Positions 59,750-64,000 of a stretch of DNA of 64,000 nt are shown one piece after another (positions within the stretch are counted from its first letter, which is position 1; every line of letters starts with the position of its first letter). This DNA comes from Nageia nagi (taxonomy: Eukaryota; Pinophyta). Where the stretch lies: assembly GCA_050084985.1 (NCBI GenBank), contig JBITNC010000001.1:62620001-62684000 (forward strand). The letters run 5' to 3'. The notes below the pieces were generated by a model. It saw only the letters and a list, made by a program, of their open reading frames with translations, did not search any database and was not told the origin of the DNA. The translations under genes were made by a program, and so were the position numbers.

Positions 59750-59792
59750 TGAATATATGTATATGTATATATGTGTGTGTGTGTGTGTATAG
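59750..59792. repeat. TA/TG microsatellite
   Basis: Alternating TATATG words followed by a pure TG run of about 18 bases (from 59771), ending TATAG. It is roughly the reverse complement pattern of the repeat at 58761, which may be chance. Confidence 0.85.
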
Positions 59793-62439
59793 ATTTTTGT
59801 ATTTTATATATATTTTTAAATTTTTTATTAGATTTTATGATTTTTTAGTCCTCATCTAACTCTTTATGATTGAATCCATGTCATATAAAGGATTACAATA
59901 ATTGACTATGAGAGATGGTGTGAAAATAACATAGCGTATGCATGGCATGATTCACAAAACAGTATCTTGTATGATGAGTGATATAAATAGAAAATATAGA
60001 ATCCCAATGGAAGATGTTTTGTGCTATTACATAGGCAATGGTAAGTATGTAAAATGAATCATGATTATGTAACGATAGTGGACCATAAAATATAATGAAT
60101 CGATATAAGAATGTATTGACAAAAGTATTAACTGTAATCCTCCATATAAAGTCTAGTCTAGAAAATAAGCAAATACATTTTTGGAGAAACTCTTCATCAG
60201 GTATGTCATAAATTATGCAAGTTACCCAACATGGATCATGATGAATAGTAATTCTCACCCAAAAGGAAATTTAAAGGGCATGATAGGTGCAATTGAATAT
60301 TTATAAAAGAATAAAAAAATCTACCATAGATAGGATTTAATGTTGAACACTATCAAGTAAATCATGAAAGTGATCTATATATACATCTATGATAGGGTAT
60401 GACTCTTTATATGAGTTGTAGGGAATGTAAAAGGTGAATGTGGGGTGTGAAGGGAATACAATTCCCAAGCCATAGGTGTAATGTGATATAGATAAACTAT
60501 GAATTGATTTGTGGGTTTAGAAATACAATGAGGATGACTCATGATGTATGTATGTTCAACACAACCAGCCACCTACAACATTATATATGTAAACTTTAAA
60601 AATTGAAGAAGGATATATAAACATAATATATAAAGCTTTTATTTACATGAAAATGATTAATAGGAATGCAAAAATATAAATCAATATATATATACAATAC
60701 ATATTTACAAGACATAAAAAAACTATATATTTATATAGTTTTGATATTTGTATTTTTGTTAACATGACACGAAATGATCTACAATCCTCGAACGGTGTTG
60801 GTATATTGATTTCTTGCAAATGATCCAATGTCTATGACTCAAGTAATAATATTAAGGAGGCCTAAATGGAAGGTGATGAGGAGCTTGTCCTAGAATAGAT
60901 GGTTGAAAGTGAATGTGATACAAAATAAGTTGTGGATGTGTGACTATGGGTAATGGCCTAGGTTTTGATTTGAACTTTCTAATGAACCTCTTAGGCTCCA
61001 TAAATGAAGTTGAAGCTTCATTATGTACCTTAGGAAGAATCAAAAAGAGGGTACATATGTGGGGTATAATGAACTAGGTAGTAGCAGTATCAATGGTAGT
61101 AAAGAAGTTGATGATAAAGAATGTGGGATGAGACTCCCTACAATGGCAATAGTACTTATACTATTGATAGTCATTAAAGGATATTTTTGACTATCTCTCT
61201 TAGTTTGTTTTCTTTTGTTGAGGTGTTGAATAATTAGTTTAAATCATGTTTTTACATTCACAAGATTATTTACACAACACTTGTTACTAAATAATGAATT
61301 ATAATTATATACAATTTCATCATTTGTGAATAATGGCATGAGACATGACAATACTTGATAAAAAATAACTAAAGTCAAGGTGAAAGAATATCCCATAAAT
61401 TTGACATGGACATATTCAAAGTAGTCTATCAGTATTTTGGGTTTATCATAAGGCCAATTTAGATGGAACCATTGTAATGCATTGATTTTATTTTCTTATT
61501 CCATCCACATTTCCTATGCTTTTACTTAGATTCAACTTTTGAATCATTTATTTTTAATTCCAATGCATTTGATGTACAATTTTGAAAATATTGCATGATT
61601 ATCATTAATTGTATTTCTCTTAGTAAGTCAAGAAAATGTGCCATAATTGTAGGAGTTTTTCAATGTAATTTCATGTAAACATCTTTTGTATATCTATCCA
61701 TGAAATTTTGACCTACATAATCAAACTAAAAATGTATTTATTTTGTGACTTCTTTTGAATTTTCCCTTGTTGGTTATGAAACAAAGAGAGAAGCAACCTT
61801 GAATTCAATCAATAAAATCATTGATTAGTGTTTTATTTTTTCTCTTTTGATTGTTGAGGTTTGAAGACAAACATGGAAGAAAAGTCATGTATTAGTTTCC
61901 ATTCTAAGATTCCATCTAGATTTTGAGGGTTGTAAATTGCAATATCCAACACCTAATTGTTGAAAGAATAGTCTAGTAGAATTCTAGGTGTAGCTATAGG
62001 CCAATACAAGCATAAAAAATTTATCTTATGTATTTGTTCTTGATAATAATGATAACTTAAAAATTACACAACCTTATATAGATAAATATCTATATTATCT
62101 TGTTTAACACAAATTTTCCATCCCTCAAACTTACCTAGATAATTATATAAGGTTAGAGCTCTTTGTATATCGATAGGTAATCAAAAACATTTTTATGATC
62201 CTTGGAAATTGAATTATGTAAGTCTAGAGATAAGTTTATCCCCCAAATATCTAGGCTTATCAAACTATAATATTTTTCATATTTCTCTTATTTCCAATGA
62301 CACATGAACATTCTTGATCCTTTTGGTTGCCAATTGTTAAATTCATTTATTTTTATTAGTTCATTGTAAAACTTTTAATATTTAAATCGCATATTTATTA
62401 TATACACATTAAAAAATAAAGTAATTTTAATTGTAAAAG

Positions 62440-62700
62440 GAACAAAAATGTATGATATTTATTGGTTCATGCTCTTCATTACCTTCCATGTAAGCTAAAT
62501 GATATGCTCCTGAACCAAATTTTTGTTTGATTATATAAGGTTCTAACTAATTAAGGAAACATTTATCATGAAGTTTCCTTTCCATTCATGAAGTTTGTTG
62601 GTTTTATTTAAGTACTATATATCCTATGTTGAATTCCTAAACTTTAGTCATTTTATGAAAAGCTCTTTTAATATAACATTAATAAGTATGCATATGTTCT
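62440..62700 (-). pseudogene. Ty3/Gypsy integrase C-terminus, truncated
   Basis: On the minus strand from 62700: RAFHKMTKV.EFNIGYIVLK, NQQTS.MERKLHDK, LEPYIIKQKFGSGAYHLAYM, EGNEEHEPINI. The pattern VLK.......K......GPY.V...GSGAY.LA...G....PIN is the integrase C-terminal region of Athila/Tat-type elements. The upstream part is cut off at 62700 by a new LTR start. Confidence 0.8.
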
Positions 62701-64000
62701 GTAACAACCCACCCAATTTGCACCTATTAAGAATCAAATATTTTCAAGAAATTGAATACGAATAAGTATATTTTTACTAATATATGATTAATTATAAATA
62801 GATATATGCATTATTTGTGTCAATTTGATGTTCGCTTCAATATTTTATGTCACAAGTTACAGGTTGACCCGAGATGGGGAGTTAGGTTAGAGACCCAAGG
62901 AACCAAGGATGAGTTGGTTTTGAGAATGGATTTGTAAGAGTGAGGAAATGATTTGCATTGATTCATTAATAGCCATAAATACCTTTATATATCATATAGA
63001 TGCATATCACAATTACTATATATTATATTCATTTCTATGCTCATGAGTGTGTATGTGCACTAATGAATTTACCTTACTAGATGAGTGGTCATTGTAGATA
63101 AATATGAATGTTAAAAATATGATATACATTTTGGAATTTGATTAAATATTTTTTGAATGATGTAAGGAATATTCTAATTATTTGAATTTAAAATTTTCAC
63201 CAAGAAATTTTAGTAAATTTGGGTGAAAATAAAATTTAGGGTAAAAAGGATTATTTGTCATTTTTTAATGGTTGCAAGGTTATTTTGGAATTTTGTGAAA
63301 ATAATGGAGATGTTATCACCACATAATTTATTTCCTTGTGTTAGGTGTATAAAATAATTGGAAATAGTTTGTAGCCTAATATAAAGGGCCTAAATTATTT
63401 TGTATGATATAATACTTGTAAACAAAATTATTTGAGACCTATGAAAAAATAAAAAGCCAACACCTTCTAAACAAAAAAATGTGGGTTGGATGACAAGACA
63501 CTTTTTTTGGATATATTACAGCAACCTATAGCTATAAATATTTGAGGAATCCTTAGGAAAATATCATTATTCTATCTCTCTCTTTTCAAAATCTTGGTCT
63601 AGAGTCCCATGGAGGAGGAAGCATCTTCTCAAAGTGTAGGTGCCCTTCTTTCATTTTAGTTTCTAATACTAAAATTATTTTATCAATATATTAAGGTTTA
63701 GTTGATAAATTTTAAATATATTTGAGGGATGGATAGTCTATTAAAAATGTTTGAATTAATAAGTGAGATTTTTACTACTAAATAGCTTTACATGAGTAGT
63801 ACCTTTGGAAAATAATGTTGTTTATTTTTATAATATTCCATGTGAATGTTAGGTACAAACCATATATTTTAAATTAATTATAGTAGATGAGGTACATCTC
63901 TTGTATTTTAAATTTTATTTGTTTTGAATCATGGGTAACTTATTATTTGACAAGACAATGTATGTAATTAACTATTCATTATCCTCCCCTGTGTTATGTC
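62700..64000 (+). repeat. LTR-like sequence running off the right edge
   Basis: TGTAACAACCCACCC starts exactly where the integrase fragment breaks, and a TATA box (CTATAAATATTTGAGG) follows at about 63532-63547. The leader reads GAGTCCCATGGAGGAGGAAG. These fit the 5' LTR of a plus-strand Gypsy element continuing beyond the window. The partner LTR and coding part are not in view. Confidence 0.55.

Larger units (their letters stand above)
57301..62439. other. Anonymous AT-rich region
   Basis: No gene is firmly recognised. At 57430-57560 a frame reading LLRQYQSLLNQFDQDNESLH with Gln-to-stop decay could be a coiled-coil tail of a PMD-type protein, but this is weak. A minus-strand frame of 63 codons at 60852-61043 (Pro/His-rich) has no known relative. 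Two microsatellites are listed separately. The rest is simple AT-rich DNA, probably very old transposon remains. Confidence 0.4.

Noticed and set aside
60852-61043. Pro/His-rich minus-strand frame as a small gene
   Set aside because: 63 codons, no known relative, no supporting signals. It is kept only as a remark in the region entry.
1-64000. CRISPR arrays, bacterial operons, rRNA or tRNA genes
   Set aside because: The tandem arrays lack the repeat-spacer pattern, and no ribosome-binding-site-led operons or RNA-gene consensus were seen. All recognisable content is plant nuclear.

Overview
This window looks like intergenic DNA from a large seed-plant genome, most likely a gymnosperm (conifer-like). 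That is an inference. It rests on very AT-rich sequence, CG dinucleotides that are rare outside one short block, old LTR retrotransposons nested in one another, and a plant-specific heavy-metal-associated isoprenylated protein (HIPP) gene as the only host gene I recognise. No bacterial or organellar features are visible. Almost every transposon reading frame is broken. Many breaks are TAA or TAG where the protein family has Gln (CAA/CAG), as expected from decay of methylated cytosines.

Layout. 1-2.2 kb: no recognisable gene. 2.2-7.4 kb: a 5'-truncated Ty1/Copia element (gag, protease, integrase, RT, RNase H, polypurine tract, 3' LTR) on +. 7.4-8.2 kb: spacer with repeated GGATCC-centred palindromes. 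8197-16536: a complete but dead Ty3/Gypsy element of the Tat lineage on +, with paired LTRs, dual RNase H and a 193-bp tandem array before the 3' LTR. 16.56-18.66 kb: a LINE fragment on -. 18869-39507: a second Copia element on + whose long 5' LTR (about 2.7 kb) carries a ~119-bp tandem array. Two elements are nested in it: a small non-autonomous LTR element on - inside gag (23226-25581), and a 9.9-kb gag-only Gypsy element on + (28563-38505) just before the Copia polypurine tract. 39.5-47.7 kb: a probable minus-strand Gypsy relative (candidate 3' LTR, tandem array, plant mobile domain (PMD) gene, gag). 47.8-49.25 kb: a large direct tandem duplication. 49.45-51.2 kb: a third PMD pseudogene. 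51.2-53.1 kb: anonymous AT-rich DNA. 53.1-57.3 kb: a CpG-richer low-copy island holding diverged internal repeats, a likely minus-strand LTR, a 66-bp-arm hairpin and the HIPP gene. 57.3-62.4 kb: anonymous AT-rich DNA with microsatellites. 62.44-62.70 kb: a Gypsy integrase C-terminus on -, cut by an LTR that runs off the right edge.

The most interesting pattern is a repeated architecture: LTR, gag without pol, an antisense PMD gene, a short-unit tandem array, then LTR. It is clear in the 28.6-38.5 kb element and is mirrored on the opposite strand at 39.5-46.5 kb. The left PMD copy appears to have its own TATA box, short first exon and intron. The HIPP gene carries its own oddities: a possible GC-AG intron, a duplicated start/donor segment, and an in-frame stop that removes the prenylation tail. 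All positions were read by eye. Boundaries not tied to paired repeats are approximate.
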